A DNA stretch of 64,000 nt from CAIWHR01 sp963811685 (GTDB lineage Bacteria; Pseudomonadota; Gammaproteobacteria; Burkholderiales; Casimicrobiaceae), in NCBI GenBank assembly GCA_963811685.1, contig CAWESK010000019.1, forward strand, positions 62,001 to 126,000. Reading direction: 5' to 3'. Positions within the stretch are counted from its first letter, which is position 1. Each line of letters opens with the position of its first letter. Below the pieces are notes generated by a model, which saw nothing but the letters and a program-made list of their open reading frames with translations, did no database searches and had not been told where the DNA came from. The translations under genes were made by a program, and so were the position numbers. Below, in pieces: positions 41,517 through 50,096 of this stretch.

Positions 41517-41997
41517 ATGACGGACAACAATGCGGGCGGCATGGACATCGTCGAGATCATGGAGTACCTGCCGCACCGGTACCCGATGCTGCTCGTCGAC
41601 AAGGTGACGGAATTCGTCCCGCAGAAAGTCGATCCGCGGCATCAAGAACGTGACGATGAACGAGCCGTTTTTTCCGGGACATTTTCCCGACTACCCGGTG
41701 ATGCCGGCGGTGCTCGTCATCGAGGCTCTGGCGCAGCTCGCGTCGATCCTTGCGTGGCGGACCGTCGGCCTCAAGCCGGGCGGTGGCGCGAACATCTTTT
41801 TCGCCTCAATCGACAACGCACGCTTCCGGCGGATGGTGCGTCCCGGCGATCAACTGACTCTCGAAGCAGTGCTGCAGCGGCAGGTTCGCGGCATCGGCAA
41901 GTACGGCGTGCGCGCTGCCGTCGGCGGCGAAATCGCGGCCGAGGCGGATCTGATGGCCGCAATGCGCACCCCCGCCGACGCGGCGAGGGACCGCTGA
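41517..41997 (+). CDS. fabZ: 3-hydroxyacyl-ACP dehydratase FabZ (one frameshift)
   Basis: A hot-dog-fold dehydratase of fatty acid synthesis. The start reads MDIVEIMEYLPHRYPMLLVD. After an extra a in the run near 41625, the frame continues as SIRGIKNVTMNEPFFPGHFP, with the catalytic His, then VMPAVLVIEALAQ with the catalytic Glu. After repair the length is normal (about 159 residues). It is flanked by lpxD and lpxA as usual. Confidence 0.94.
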
Positions 41998-41998
41998 C

Positions 41999-42775
41999 GT
42001 GCCACGCATCCACGCGCGTGCTGCGGTCGACCCGGGAGCGGAGCTCGCCGACGATGTCGAAGTCGGCGCCTTCTCGATCGTCGGACCGCATGTGCGCATC
42101 GGCGCCGGCACCGTCGTCGGCCCGCACGCAGTGATCACGGGCCGGACGACGATCGGTGCCCGCAACCGGATCTTCCAGTTCACCTCGATCGGAGACATTC
42201 CACAGGACCGCAAGTACGGCGGCGAGCCCACGACCACGGTCATCGGCGACGACAACGTCGTCCGCGAATACGTGTCGATCCACGCGGGCACCGCGCAGCA
42301 CCGCGGCTCGACGACGATCGGCAACGCGAACCTGCTGCTCGCCTACGTGCACATCGCGCACGATTGCGTCATCGGCGACAGCACGACGTTCTCCAACAAT
42401 GCGCAGCTCGCGGGCCACGTGACCGTCGGCGACTGGGTGGTGTTCGGCGGCTTCACCGGCGTGCATCAGTTCGTCCGCATCGGAGCGCACGCGATGATCG
42501 CCGGCGGCGCCGTCGTGCTGCAGGACGTGCCGCCGTTCATGATGGTCAGCGGGTATCCCGCTGTTCCGCGCGGCACCAACAACGAAGGTCTGCGACGACG
42601 TGGCTTTTCGGCGGACGACATCCTGGTCGTGCGCCGCGCCTACAAGACGCTCTACCGGGAAGGACGCTCGCTCGCGGAGGCCAAGGCCGCGCTCGCCGAC
42701 GCTGCCGAATCGGCTCCGCTGCTGCGTCCACTCGTCGATTTCCTAGCCGCGTCCGATCGCGGCATCATCCGTTGA
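41999..42775 (+). CDS. lpxA: UDP-N-acetylglucosamine O-acyltransferase
   Basis: The first lipid A acyltransferase. It is a hexapeptide-repeat beta-helix protein of 258 residues starting with GTG. The segment FTSIGDIPQDRKYGGEPT is diagnostic, as are YVHIAHDCVIG (catalytic His) and GGFTGVHQFVRIG. The C-terminal helical domain ends SDRGIIR. Confidence 0.97.
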   Translation: MPRIHARAAVDPGAELADDVEVGAFSIVGPHVRIGAGTVVGPHAVITGRTTIGARNRIFQFTSIGDIPQDRKYGGEPTTTVIGDDNVVREYVSIHAGTAQHRGSTTIGNANLLLAYVHIAHDCVIGDSTTFSNNAQLAGHVTVGDWVVFGGFTGVHQFVRIGAHAMIAGGAVVLQDVPPFMMVSGYPAVPRGTNNEGLRRRGFSADDILVVRRAYKTLYREGRSLAEAKAALADAAESAPLLRPLVDFLAASDRGIIR

Positions 42776-42797
42776 TCCGGTAGGAACAAACGCAGCC

Positions 42798-43976
42798 ATG
42801 GGTGACGCCCCGCGCTCCGGAGCGCTCACCATCGGAATTGCCGCGGGAGAGGCGTCCGGCGACGCGCTCGGAGCGATACTGATTTCCGCGGTCAAGGCGC
42901 GCGTCCCGGGCGCGCGCTTCGTCGGCATTGCGGGTCCGAAGATGCAGGCGGCGGGGTGCGAGTCGTGGCACCCGCTGGAAGCGCTGGCGGTCGGCGGCAT
43001 AACCGAGGTCGTAGCGCGGCTGCCGGAGATCCTCGGCATCCGCCGCGCGCTGGCGCGCCGCCTGCTCGCGGAACGCGTGCCCATTTTCATCGGCGTCGAC
43101 GCGCCCGATTTCAATCTCGCGCTCGAGCACAAGCTGAAGCGTGCCGGCGCGCGCACCGTGCACTTCTCGAGCCCGGCTGTATGGGCGTGGCGGCGCGAGC
43201 GCGTCGCGAAGATCGGCCGCGCGGTGCACAGGATTCTCGTGCTTTATCCGTTCGAGCCGCCGATCTACGAGGCAGCCGGCGTGCCGGTGACCTTCGTCGG
43301 GCATCCACTCGCGCAGGACGCTGCCACGCTCGCCTCCAAGCGCGAGGCGCGAGAGCAGCTGAAGCTCGGCATCGCGCAGCCGGTGTTCGCGCTGCTGCCC
43401 GGGAGCCGCATGCGGGAGCTCGAGCAGCACGGCGATCTCGTGCTGCAGGCGGCCGCGGCGCTTCATGCGGCGCGTCCCGACGCCTGTTTCCTCGTGCCGC
43501 TCGCGACGAGGCTCACGCGCGAGCGATTCGAGGATGCGGTCTATCGTCTCGGCCTCGACAAGCTGCCGATGACGCTGCTCTACGGCCACGCGAGCGACGC
43601 GTTGCGCGCGGCCGATGTCGGAATCGTCGCCTCGGGAACCGCGACGCTCGAAGCCGCACTTGCCCGCTGTCCGCATGTCATCTTCTACCGGACGAGCGCG
43701 GTGACTGCCGGCATCGTCCGCCGCCGCCTTCTGGTTCCATGGGTGGGCCTGCCCAATGTGCTCGCCGGACGGTTCGTCGTGCCCGAGCTCCTGCAGGAAG
43801 CGGCAACCGTCGAGAATCTCGCCCAGGCCGCGCTCAACCTGTACGACGACACGGTCACGCGCCGCCGGCTGGAGGCGCTGTTCGCCGCCTTCGCTGGCAC
43901 GCTGCGCGCCGACACGGGCGACCTTGCCGCCGAAGCCGTCACGAACGAGTTGCGCGCTGCGGGGATCGCCTGCTGA
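42798..43976 (+). CDS. lpxB: Lipid-A-disaccharide synthase
   Basis: A 392-residue GT-B glycosyltransferase that joins UDP-diacylglucosamine and lipid X at the inner membrane. It shows IAAGEASGDALGAIL, GIAGPKMQAAGCESW, SPAVWAWRRERVAKI and VTFVGHPLAQD. ASGTATLEAALARCPHVIFYR is the nucleotide-binding C-terminal motif. No lesion is seen. Confidence 0.97.
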   Translation: MGDAPRSGALTIGIAAGEASGDALGAILISAVKARVPGARFVGIAGPKMQAAGCESWHPLEALAVGGITEVVARLPEILGIRRALARRLLAERVPIFIGVDAPDFNLALEHKLKRAGARTVHFSSPAVWAWRRERVAKIGRAVHRILVLYPFEPPIYEAAGVPVTFVGHPLAQDAATLASKREAREQLKLGIAQPVFALLPGSRMRELEQHGDLVLQAAAALHAARPDACFLVPLATRLTRERFEDAVYRLGLDKLPMTLLYGHASDALRAADVGIVASGTATLEAALARCPHVIFYRTSAVTAGIVRRRLLVPWVGLPNVLAGRFVVPELLQEAATVENLAQAALNLYDDTVTRRRLEALFAAFAGTLRADTGDLAAEAVTNELRAAGIAC

Positions 43977-43977
43977 G

Positions 43978-44559
43978 ATGATTGTCCTGCTCGTTGCGGG
44001 CATCGATGAAGCGGGACGGGGTCCGTTGGCGGGCCCGGTCGTCGCGGCCGCCGTGATCCTCGATCCGCAACGCCCGATCGACGGGCTCCTGGACTCCAAG
44101 CTGCTGACGGCGCGCGAGCGCGATCGCCTTGCCATTGAAATCCGGGCGCACTCGCTCGCATGGGCGGTCGCCGAGGCAGGCGTCGCGGAGATCGACGAGC
44201 TCAACATCCTGCAGGCGACGTTCGTCGCGATGCGCCGCGCCGTGACCGCGCTCCAGGTCGCGCCGTCCGAGGCGCTCGTGGACGGCAACCGTTGCCCGGT
44301 GCTGCCGTGTCCCGTGCGCGCGATCGTCGGCGGCGACCGCGACGTGGCCCCGATATCCGCGGCGTCGATTCTCGCGAAGACGGTGCGCGACGCGGCGTTG
44401 CTGGAGCTCGATCGACTGTATCCCGCGTACGGATTCGCGCACAACAAGGGCTACGGCACGCCGGATCATCTGGCGGCGCTCGCACGTCACGGGCCCTGTC
44501 CCGCGCACCGAAGGAGCTTCGCGCCGGTGCGGCAGCCGGCGTTCGATTTCTGGAGTTAG
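43978..44559 (+). CDS. rnhB: Ribonuclease HII
   Basis: A 193-residue RNase H that removes ribonucleotides from DNA. Metal-binding acidic residues occur in VAGIDEAGRGPLAGPV and EALVDGNRCPVLP, and the C-terminal motif is YGFAHNKGYGTPDHLAAL. It starts 2 bases after lpxB and closes the superoperon. Confidence 0.97.
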   Translation: MIVLLVAGIDEAGRGPLAGPVVAAAVILDPQRPIDGLLDSKLLTARERDRLAIEIRAHSLAWAVAEAGVAEIDELNILQATFVAMRRAVTALQVAPSEALVDGNRCPVLPCPVRAIVGGDRDVAPISAASILAKTVRDAALLELDRLYPAYGFAHNKGYGTPDHLAALARHGPCPAHRRSFAPVRQPAFDFWS

Positions 44560-44659
44560 CTCGCGGGATCGCGCCGCACCCCGGATGATATAGTTGCGCG
44601 GTCGAGAGCCGCCATCGCCATCGATCCGGCTTCGCGCTACGCTCCCGCAGGAGACCCCG

Positions 44660-44941
44660 ATGATCCACTGCGTTCTGCACGACCCCAAGGATTCCGTCGC
44701 CGTCGTCGTCGTCGAGGGGGTGGCGGCCGGCGCGACGCTGACCGGCCTCATTCTCGACGAGGACAGGACGATCACGCTGGCTTGCGTGCAGGACATCCCG
44801 CTCGGACACAAGGTCGCGCTGAAGGACATGGCCGTCGGCGACACCGTCATCAAGTACGGGACCGACATCGGCAAGGTCGTGCAGCCGATCCGCAAGGGCG
44901 AGCATGCCCACGTCCACAACATCAAGACGAAGAGGTGGTGA
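44660..44941 (+). CDS. suyA: (2R)-sulfolactate sulfo-lyase small subunit (SuyA-like, SAF domain)
   Basis: A 93-residue SAF-domain protein of the altronate dehydratase (UxaA) family, in the stand-alone small-subunit form. It contains ILDEDRTITLACVQDIPLGH, KVALKDMAVGDTVIKYGTDI and GEHAHVHNIKTKR. SuyA together with SuyB removes sulfite from (R)-sulfolactate to give pyruvate. The assignment rests on the split subunit form and on neighbours resembling slcC and comC. A sugar-acid dehydratase is the main alternative. Confidence 0.8.
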   Translation: MIHCVLHDPKDSVAVVVVEGVAAGATLTGLILDEDRTITLACVQDIPLGHKVALKDMAVGDTVIKYGTDIGKVVQPIRKGEHAHVHNIKTKRW

Positions 44942-45093
44942 CGAGCGGTGCATACGCCCGTGATGCCTTGTTGCGCGCCTGGCCGCGGTGCTCATGTAGG
45001 CGCTTCTACACTCCGCTCCTCGCCGGACGCGCGCCGCGCCTGACGGGCGTCTGCATGCTCGTGCCTGCAACGAGACACATTCTTCCAACCTCA

Positions 45094-46263
45094 ATGACCA
45101 CTATGCAAACAACGTTTCAGGGCTATCGCCGAGAGAACGGACGCGTGGGCGTGCGCAATCACGTCGTCATCCTGCCGGTCGACGATCTGTCCAACGCCGC
45201 CTGCGAGGCGGTGGCGAACAATATCAAGGGCGCGCTTCCGATCCCGCATCCGTACGGGCGCCTGCAATTCGGCGCCGACCTCGACCTGCATTTCCGCACG
45301 CTGATCGGCACGGGATCGAATCCCAACGTCGCGGCCGTCGTCGTGATCGGCATCGAGGACCAGTGGACGAAGAAGGTCGTCGACGGCATCGCCGCGACGG
45401 GCAAGCCGGTGACGGGCTTCGGCATCGAGCTTCACGGCGACCACGACACGATCATGCGCGCGTCGAAGGCGGCGAAGGAATACATGCAATGGGCGAGCGA
45501 GCTTCAGCGCGTCAGCTGCGACGTCAAGGAGCTCTGGGTCTCGACCAAGTGCGGCGAGTCGGACACGACGTCCGGCTGCGGCGCGAATCCGACGGTCGGC
45601 GACGCGTTCGACAAGCTGTACGCGGCGGGCGCGACGCTCGTATTCGGCGAGACGACCGAGCTGACCGGCGGCGAGCAGATCGTCGCCGCGCGCTGCCGCG
45701 ACGACAAGGTCCGGTCCGAGTTCATGCGGGTGTTCGATCGCTATCAGGCGGTCATCAACCGCAACAAGACCAGTGACCTCTCCGATTCGCAGCCCACCAA
45801 GGGCAACATCGCCGGCGGACTCACGACGATCGAGGAGAAGGCGCTCGGCAACATCCAGAAGATCGGCAAGCAGTGCAGGGTCGACGGCGTCCTCGACAAG
45901 GCCGAGGCGCCCACCGGCCCCGGGCTCTGGTTCATGGACAGCTCGTCGGCGGCGGCCGAGATGGTGACGCTCTGCGCCGCGGCGGGCTACGTCGTGCATT
46001 TCTTCCCGACGGGGCAGGGCAACGTGATCGGCAATCCGATCCTGCCGGTGATCAAGGTCTGCGCCAATCCGCGCACCGTGCGCACGATGAGCGAGCATGT
46101 GGACGTCGACACGTCGGGACTCCTGCAGCGTGCGATCACGATGAGCGATGCCGGCGACAAGCTGCTCGACATGATGTTCCGCACGGCGAATGGACGTCTC
46201 ACCGCGGCCGAGGCGCTCGGGCATCGCGAGTTCGTGCTGACCCGCCTCTACGAGAGTGCCTAG
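45094..46263 (+). CDS. suyB: (2R)-sulfolactate sulfo-lyase large subunit (SuyB-like)
   Basis: A 389-residue UxaA-family lyase subunit. It reads FQGYRRENGRVGVRNHVVIL, LPVDDLSNAACEAVANNIKG and PHPYGRLQFGADLDLHFRT. TKCGESDTTSGCGANPTVGD carries the cysteines expected to hold the Fe-S cluster. Length and these stretches match what I recall of SuyB from sulfolactate degraders better than altronate dehydratase. It lies 152 bases after suyA; that gap has no gene I can support. Confidence 0.82.
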   Translation: MTTMQTTFQGYRRENGRVGVRNHVVILPVDDLSNAACEAVANNIKGALPIPHPYGRLQFGADLDLHFRTLIGTGSNPNVAAVVVIGIEDQWTKKVVDGIAATGKPVTGFGIELHGDHDTIMRASKAAKEYMQWASELQRVSCDVKELWVSTKCGESDTTSGCGANPTVGDAFDKLYAAGATLVFGETTELTGGEQIVAARCRDDKVRSEFMRVFDRYQAVINRNKTSDLSDSQPTKGNIAGGLTTIEEKALGNIQKIGKQCRVDGVLDKAEAPTGPGLWFMDSSSAAAEMVTLCAAAGYVVHFFPTGQGNVIGNPILPVIKVCANPRTVRTMSEHVDVDTSGLLQRAITMSDAGDKLLDMMFRTANGRLTAAEALGHREFVLTRLYESA

Positions 46264-46282
46264 CGAAGCCGAGCCTGACGGA

Positions 46283-47257
46283 ATGATGGACACAGCATTC
46301 GAGGCGGCGACGCTCCCCGACCTCGCGTCGATTCGGGCCGCGCACGCGCGGATCGCCCCGCACGTGCATCGCACGCCGGTGCTCACGTGCCATGCGCTCG
46401 ACGAGGAGATCGGCGCGCGGCTGTTCTTCAAATGCGAGAACTTCCAGAAAGTCGGCGCGTTCAAGGCGCGGGGCGCGTCGAATGCCGTGTTCTCGCTGAC
46501 CGACGACGAGGCGCGGCATGGCGTCGTCACGCATTCGTCCGGCAACCACGGGGCGGCGCTCGCCTATGCCGCCGCACGGCGCGGGATTCCGGCATGGGTC
46601 GTGATGCCGGAGAACGCGTCGCAGGTGAAGCAGGGCAATGTGCGCAGGTATGGCGCGACCGTCCGCTTGTGCGTTCCGACGGTCGCCGCGCGCGAAGCCG
46701 CGTGCGCCGACGTGGAGGCCGCGACGGGAGCGCGGCTCGTGCATCCGTTCGACGACGCGCGGGTCATCGCGGGACAGGCGACGGCGGCGCTCGAGCTCCT
46801 GCAGGAAACCCCCGATCTCGACGCGATCATCGCCCCGGTGGGCGGCGGCGGCTTGCTTTCGGGGACCGCAATTGCCGCCACGTCGATGCGGGCGGCCATC
46901 GCCGTGCACGGCGCGGAGCCCGCGAACGCCGACGATGCTGCCCGCAGCTTCGCTTCTGGCCGCGTCGAACCCGTCGCCAGGACGGCCACGATCGCCGATG
47001 GCCTGCGCACGACGCTTTCGCCGCGCACGCTGGAAGCGATACGGACTCACGTCACCTCGATCGGGCTCGCCTCGGAGGAAGGTATCGTGCGCGCGATGCG
47101 GATCACCTGGGAGCGGATGAAGATCGTCATCGAGCCGTCGTCTGCGGTTCCCCTCGCGTGCCTCCTCGAGCGGACGCTCGCGTTTCCCGGGCAGCAGGTC
47201 GGCATCATCATCAGCGGCGGCAATGTCGACCTCGATCACCTGCCTTGGCGGACTTGA
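46283..47257 (+). CDS. PLP-dependent threonine/serine dehydratase or racemase-like enzyme
   Basis: A fold-type II PLP enzyme of about 324 residues. The Schiff-base Lys is in NFQKVGAFKARGA, SSGNHGAALAYAA binds the ring region, and the phosphate loop is VGGGGLLSG. It resembles serine racemase, threonine dehydratase and hydroxyaspartate dehydratases, all beta-eliminating or racemising enzymes. There is no ACT regulatory domain, so it is catabolic. Set within a sulfolactate cluster, it may handle cysteate, serine or a related 3-substituted amino acid (inference). An upstream GTG at 46256 would overlap suyB; I prefer the ATG at 46283. Confidence 0.8.
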   Translation: MMDTAFEAATLPDLASIRAAHARIAPHVHRTPVLTCHALDEEIGARLFFKCENFQKVGAFKARGASNAVFSLTDDEARHGVVTHSSGNHGAALAYAAARRGIPAWVVMPENASQVKQGNVRRYGATVRLCVPTVAAREAACADVEAATGARLVHPFDDARVIAGQATAALELLQETPDLDAIIAPVGGGGLLSGTAIAATSMRAAIAVHGAEPANADDAARSFASGRVEPVARTATIADGLRTTLSPRTLEAIRTHVTSIGLASEEGIVRAMRITWERMKIVIEPSSAVPLACLLERTLAFPGQQVGIIISGGNVDLDHLPWRT

Positions 47258-47272
47258 TCGGCTGACGGCGAC

Positions 47273-48217
47273 GTGACCGTGCGTGCGCGACGGATCGTCA
47301 TCGCCGAGTTCATGGACGATTCCGCGGTGCGTGCGCTCGCGCTTGCCCACGACACGCTGTATGACCCACAGCTCGTCGATCGCCAGGATGCCCTCGTTGC
47401 CGCGGTTGCGGATACCGATGCGCTCATCGTCCGCAACCGGACGCAGGTGAATGCGCCGCTGCTTGCGGCGGCGCCGAGACTCCGTGTCGTGGGGCGCCTC
47501 GGCGTCGGCCTCGACAACATCGACGTCGCCGCCTGCGCGCAACGCAATGTCGAAGTCATCCCCGCCACGGGCGCCAATGCGCTGGCCGTTGCCGAGTACG
47601 TGATCGCGACGGCGATGCTGCTGCTGCGCGGTGCCTACGGAAGCACGGCGGACGTCATCGGCGGCGGCTGGCCGCGGGCGGCACTTTCGACTGGACGGGA
47701 GATCGCCGGCAAGACGCTCGGCATCGTCGGCTTCGGCGGCATCGGCCGCCTGACGGCGCGGCTCGCGCGCGGGCTCGGGATGCGGGTCGTCGCGTGCGAT
47801 CCGCAGCTTTCCGCCACGGCAGCGGTGTGGGACGAGGAAGGCGTTGCATGCACTTCGCTCGATACCGTGCTTCGCGAGGCGGATGTCGTCACGCTGCACG
47901 TGCCCTTGACGGCCGGCACCCGGCATCTGGTCGACGCGTCGAGGCTCGCCGCGATGAAACCGGACGCGGTGCTGATCAACACGTCGCGCGGCGGCGTCGT
48001 CGACGAAGCGGCGCTCGCGGCTGCGCTCCGCGCGGAGAAGCTGGGCGGCGCCGCTCTCGATGTGTTCGAGCGCGAGCCGTTGCCCGCGGGTGCGCCGCTC
48101 GCCGATTGCCCGCATCTCATCCTGACGCCGCACATCGCCGGCGTGACGCGCGAATCGAACGTGCGCGTGTCGACGATGATCGCGGAGCGGGTCGCCGCTT
48201 TCCTGGCCGCGCTCTGA
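47273..48217 (+). CDS. slcC: D-2-hydroxyacid dehydrogenase, probable (S)-sulfolactate dehydrogenase SlcC
   Basis: A 314-residue SerA-type NAD dehydrogenase. The nucleotide fold is KTLGIVGFGGIGRLTARLA. Catalytic Arg is in VLINTSRGGVVDE, Glu in DVFEREPLP, and His in LTPHIAGVTRESN. The N-terminus VIAEFMDD and the LYDPQLVDR and LIVRNRTQV stretches are like SlcC as I recall it. SlcC oxidises (S)-sulfolactate to 3-sulfopyruvate. A general hydroxyacid or phosphoglycerate dehydrogenase is the alternative. The start is a GTG. Confidence 0.8.
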   Translation: MTVRARRIVIAEFMDDSAVRALALAHDTLYDPQLVDRQDALVAAVADTDALIVRNRTQVNAPLLAAAPRLRVVGRLGVGLDNIDVAACAQRNVEVIPATGANALAVAEYVIATAMLLLRGAYGSTADVIGGGWPRAALSTGREIAGKTLGIVGFGGIGRLTARLARGLGMRVVACDPQLSATAAVWDEEGVACTSLDTVLREADVVTLHVPLTAGTRHLVDASRLAAMKPDAVLINTSRGGVVDEAALAAALRAEKLGGAALDVFEREPLPAGAPLADCPHLILTPHIAGVTRESNVRVSTMIAERVAAFLAAL

Positions 48218-48227
48218 CGCCTCGCCG

Positions 48228-49238
48228 ATGCCGAACTTCTCGCTCGCCGACCTCGAAGCGCTTGCGCACCGGGCGCTCGAACGGGCCGGCGCCAATCCGG
48301 CGATGGCCGACGCGACGGCGCGCGCGCTCGTGTACGCCGACGCGCGCGGGCTCGCCTCGCATGGCGTCTCGCGAATCAGCCAGTACGCGACGCATCTTGC
48401 CAACGGTCGTGCCGATGGCGACGCTGAGCCGGCTGTCGTCCGCGCGAGCGGAGGCGCGGTGCTGGTCGACGCGCGCTGCGGCCTCGCGTTCCCGGCATGC
48501 GCGCTTGCCGTCGCCGAATCGATTCGCCGCGCGCGGGAGCAGGGCATCGCCTTTGCCGGTGTGACCAACAGCCACCACTTCGGCGTCGCCGCATTTCACC
48601 TGACGCCGATCGGGGCGGCGGGGATGATCGGACTCGCGCTCGGCAACTCGCCCGCGGCGATGGCGGTGGCGGGCGGCAGGCGGCCGCTGCTTGGCACCAA
48701 TCCGATTGCCGCGATATTCCCGCGGCGCGACGAAGCGCCGCTGGTCGTCGATCTTTCGCTCTCCGAAGTCGCGCGCGGAAAGCTGATGGTGGCCGCGAAG
48801 GAAGGTCGTGCCATCCCGGAGGGCTGGGCGCTCGATAGCGAAGGGCGTCCGACCACGGACCCGCAGGCCGGTCTTTCCGGCTCGATGCTGCCGATGGGCG
48901 GCGCCAAAGGCGCGATGCTGGCGCTGGTCGTCGAGTTGCTTGTGACAGCGCTGACCGGTGCCGCGATGGGTTTCGAGGCGAGCTCGTTTTTCGTCGACGA
49001 CGGCAATCGTCCGCGCCTCGGACAGGCATTTCTCGTCATCGATCCGACCGCGCTGGCCGGCCGCGACGTCTATCTCGCCCGCGTCGAAGCATTGATCGCC
49101 GAAATGCTGAAGGACGAGGGCGTGCGCCTTCCGGGGTATCGCCGCGACGCGCTGGCCGCGCGTGCAGCCGTCGTGGGCGTCGAGATTCCGCAAGCGCTCG
49201 CCGACGAGCTTCGTCGCCGCGCGGGCGACGCGCAATGA
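48228..49238 (+). CDS. comC: Malate/L-lactate dehydrogenase-family enzyme, probable (R)-sulfolactate dehydrogenase ComC
   Basis: A 336-residue LDH2/MDG2-family NAD(P) dehydrogenase. Signatures are YADARGLASHGVSRI, the catalytic TNSHHFGVAAFHL and LLGTNPIAAIFPR. ComC reduces sulfopyruvate to (R)-sulfolactate, the SuyAB substrate. Other members oxidise malate, lactate or ureidoglycolate. Placement next to SlcC- and SuyAB-like genes favours ComC. It is the last plus-strand gene of the cluster. Confidence 0.8.
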   Translation: MPNFSLADLEALAHRALERAGANPAMADATARALVYADARGLASHGVSRISQYATHLANGRADGDAEPAVVRASGGAVLVDARCGLAFPACALAVAESIRRAREQGIAFAGVTNSHHFGVAAFHLTPIGAAGMIGLALGNSPAAMAVAGGRRPLLGTNPIAAIFPRRDEAPLVVDLSLSEVARGKLMVAAKEGRAIPEGWALDSEGRPTTDPQAGLSGSMLPMGGAKGAMLALVVELLVTALTGAAMGFEASSFFVDDGNRPRLGQAFLVIDPTALAGRDVYLARVEALIAEMLKDEGVRLPGYRRDALAARAAVVGVEIPQALADELRRRAGDAQ

Positions 49239-49256
49239 GTCAGCCGCTTCCGCGCT

Positions 49257-50060
49257 TCAGCGGCGCCGCGCGGCCGCCAGCAATTCCCGCAGCCCGTTGA
49301 ACACGCCGGGTGCAGCCGCGATGACCTCGCTCGCGCGCAGGAAGTCGACTCCGCCCGCGAAGTCGCCGACGCGGCCGCCCGCCTCTTTGATCAGCAACGC
49401 GCCGGCGGCGACATCCCACGGCTTCAGGCTCGTCACCCAGAAGCCGTCGAGACGGCCGGCCGCGACATAGGCGAGATCGAGCGCGGCGGCATCGGTGCGC
49501 CGCACGCCCGGACATTTGGCGACGAAGGCATTGAAGAGAGAAACGTACGCGGCCATCTGCGGGGCCTGCCGCTGCGGGAAGACCGTCGACACGAGCGCCT
49601 GCTCGAGCGTCATGCAGCTCGACGTGCGGATCGCCACGCCATTGAGCTGCGCACCCTTGCCGCGGATCGCCGCATAGAGCTCGTCGCGCACCGGATCGAG
49701 CACGACGGCGTGCGTGACCTCGGTCCCGTGGGCGAGCGCTACCGAAACCGCGAAATACGGATAGCCGTGCGCGAAGTTCGCGACGCCGTCCAGCGGGTCC
49801 ACGATCCACTTGAATCCGGCACGCTCGCGCGCGCCTTCGATGTGGCCGGATTCCTCGCCCAGGATCGCATGCTCGGGAAAGGCAGCGCGAATCGTCGCCA
49901 CGATCGCGTCCCCCGCTTCGTTGTCGGCCGCGGTGACGATGTCGCCGTGCTCCTTGGCGTGCGCCGGCAATCGCTTCAGGTCGCGCGCCGCATCGACGAT
50001 CACCGAGCCCGCCCGACGCGCAGCGCGGACGGCGACGGCAAGGACGGGGTCGTTGATCAT
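49257..50060 (-). CDS. Inositol monophosphatase family protein
   Basis: A 267-residue IMPase/SuhB-like phosphatase. Metal-binding motifs are ILGEESGH, WIVDPLDGVANFAHGYPYFA and the C-terminal WDVAAGALLIKEAGG. It could be SuhB (ribosomal RNA processing in enterics) or a sugar phosphatase such as histidinol-phosphatase HisN-type. The sequence does not decide. It is convergent with comC. Confidence 0.9.
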   Translation of the reverse strand: MINDPVLAVAVRAARRAGSVIVDAARDLKRLPAHAKEHGDIVTAADNEAGDAIVATIRAAFPEHAILGEESGHIEGARERAGFKWIVDPLDGVANFAHGYPYFAVSVALAHGTEVTHAVVLDPVRDELYAAIRGKGAQLNGVAIRTSSCMTLEQALVSTVFPQRQAPQMAAYVSLFNAFVAKCPGVRRTDAAALDLAYVAAGRLDGFWVTSLKPWDVAAGALLIKEAGGRVGDFAGGVDFLRASEVIAAAPGVFNGLRELLAAARRR

Positions 50061-50096
50061 GGGATTCGCGGGAACCTCGAGCGGGGTACTCGCATT

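Noticed and set aside
44660..46263. Altronate or galactarate dehydratase as the name for the two UxaA-family subunits
   Set aside because: The enzyme family is the same, but no hexuronate genes are nearby and the neighbours are SlcC- and ComC-like. It is kept only as the alternative.
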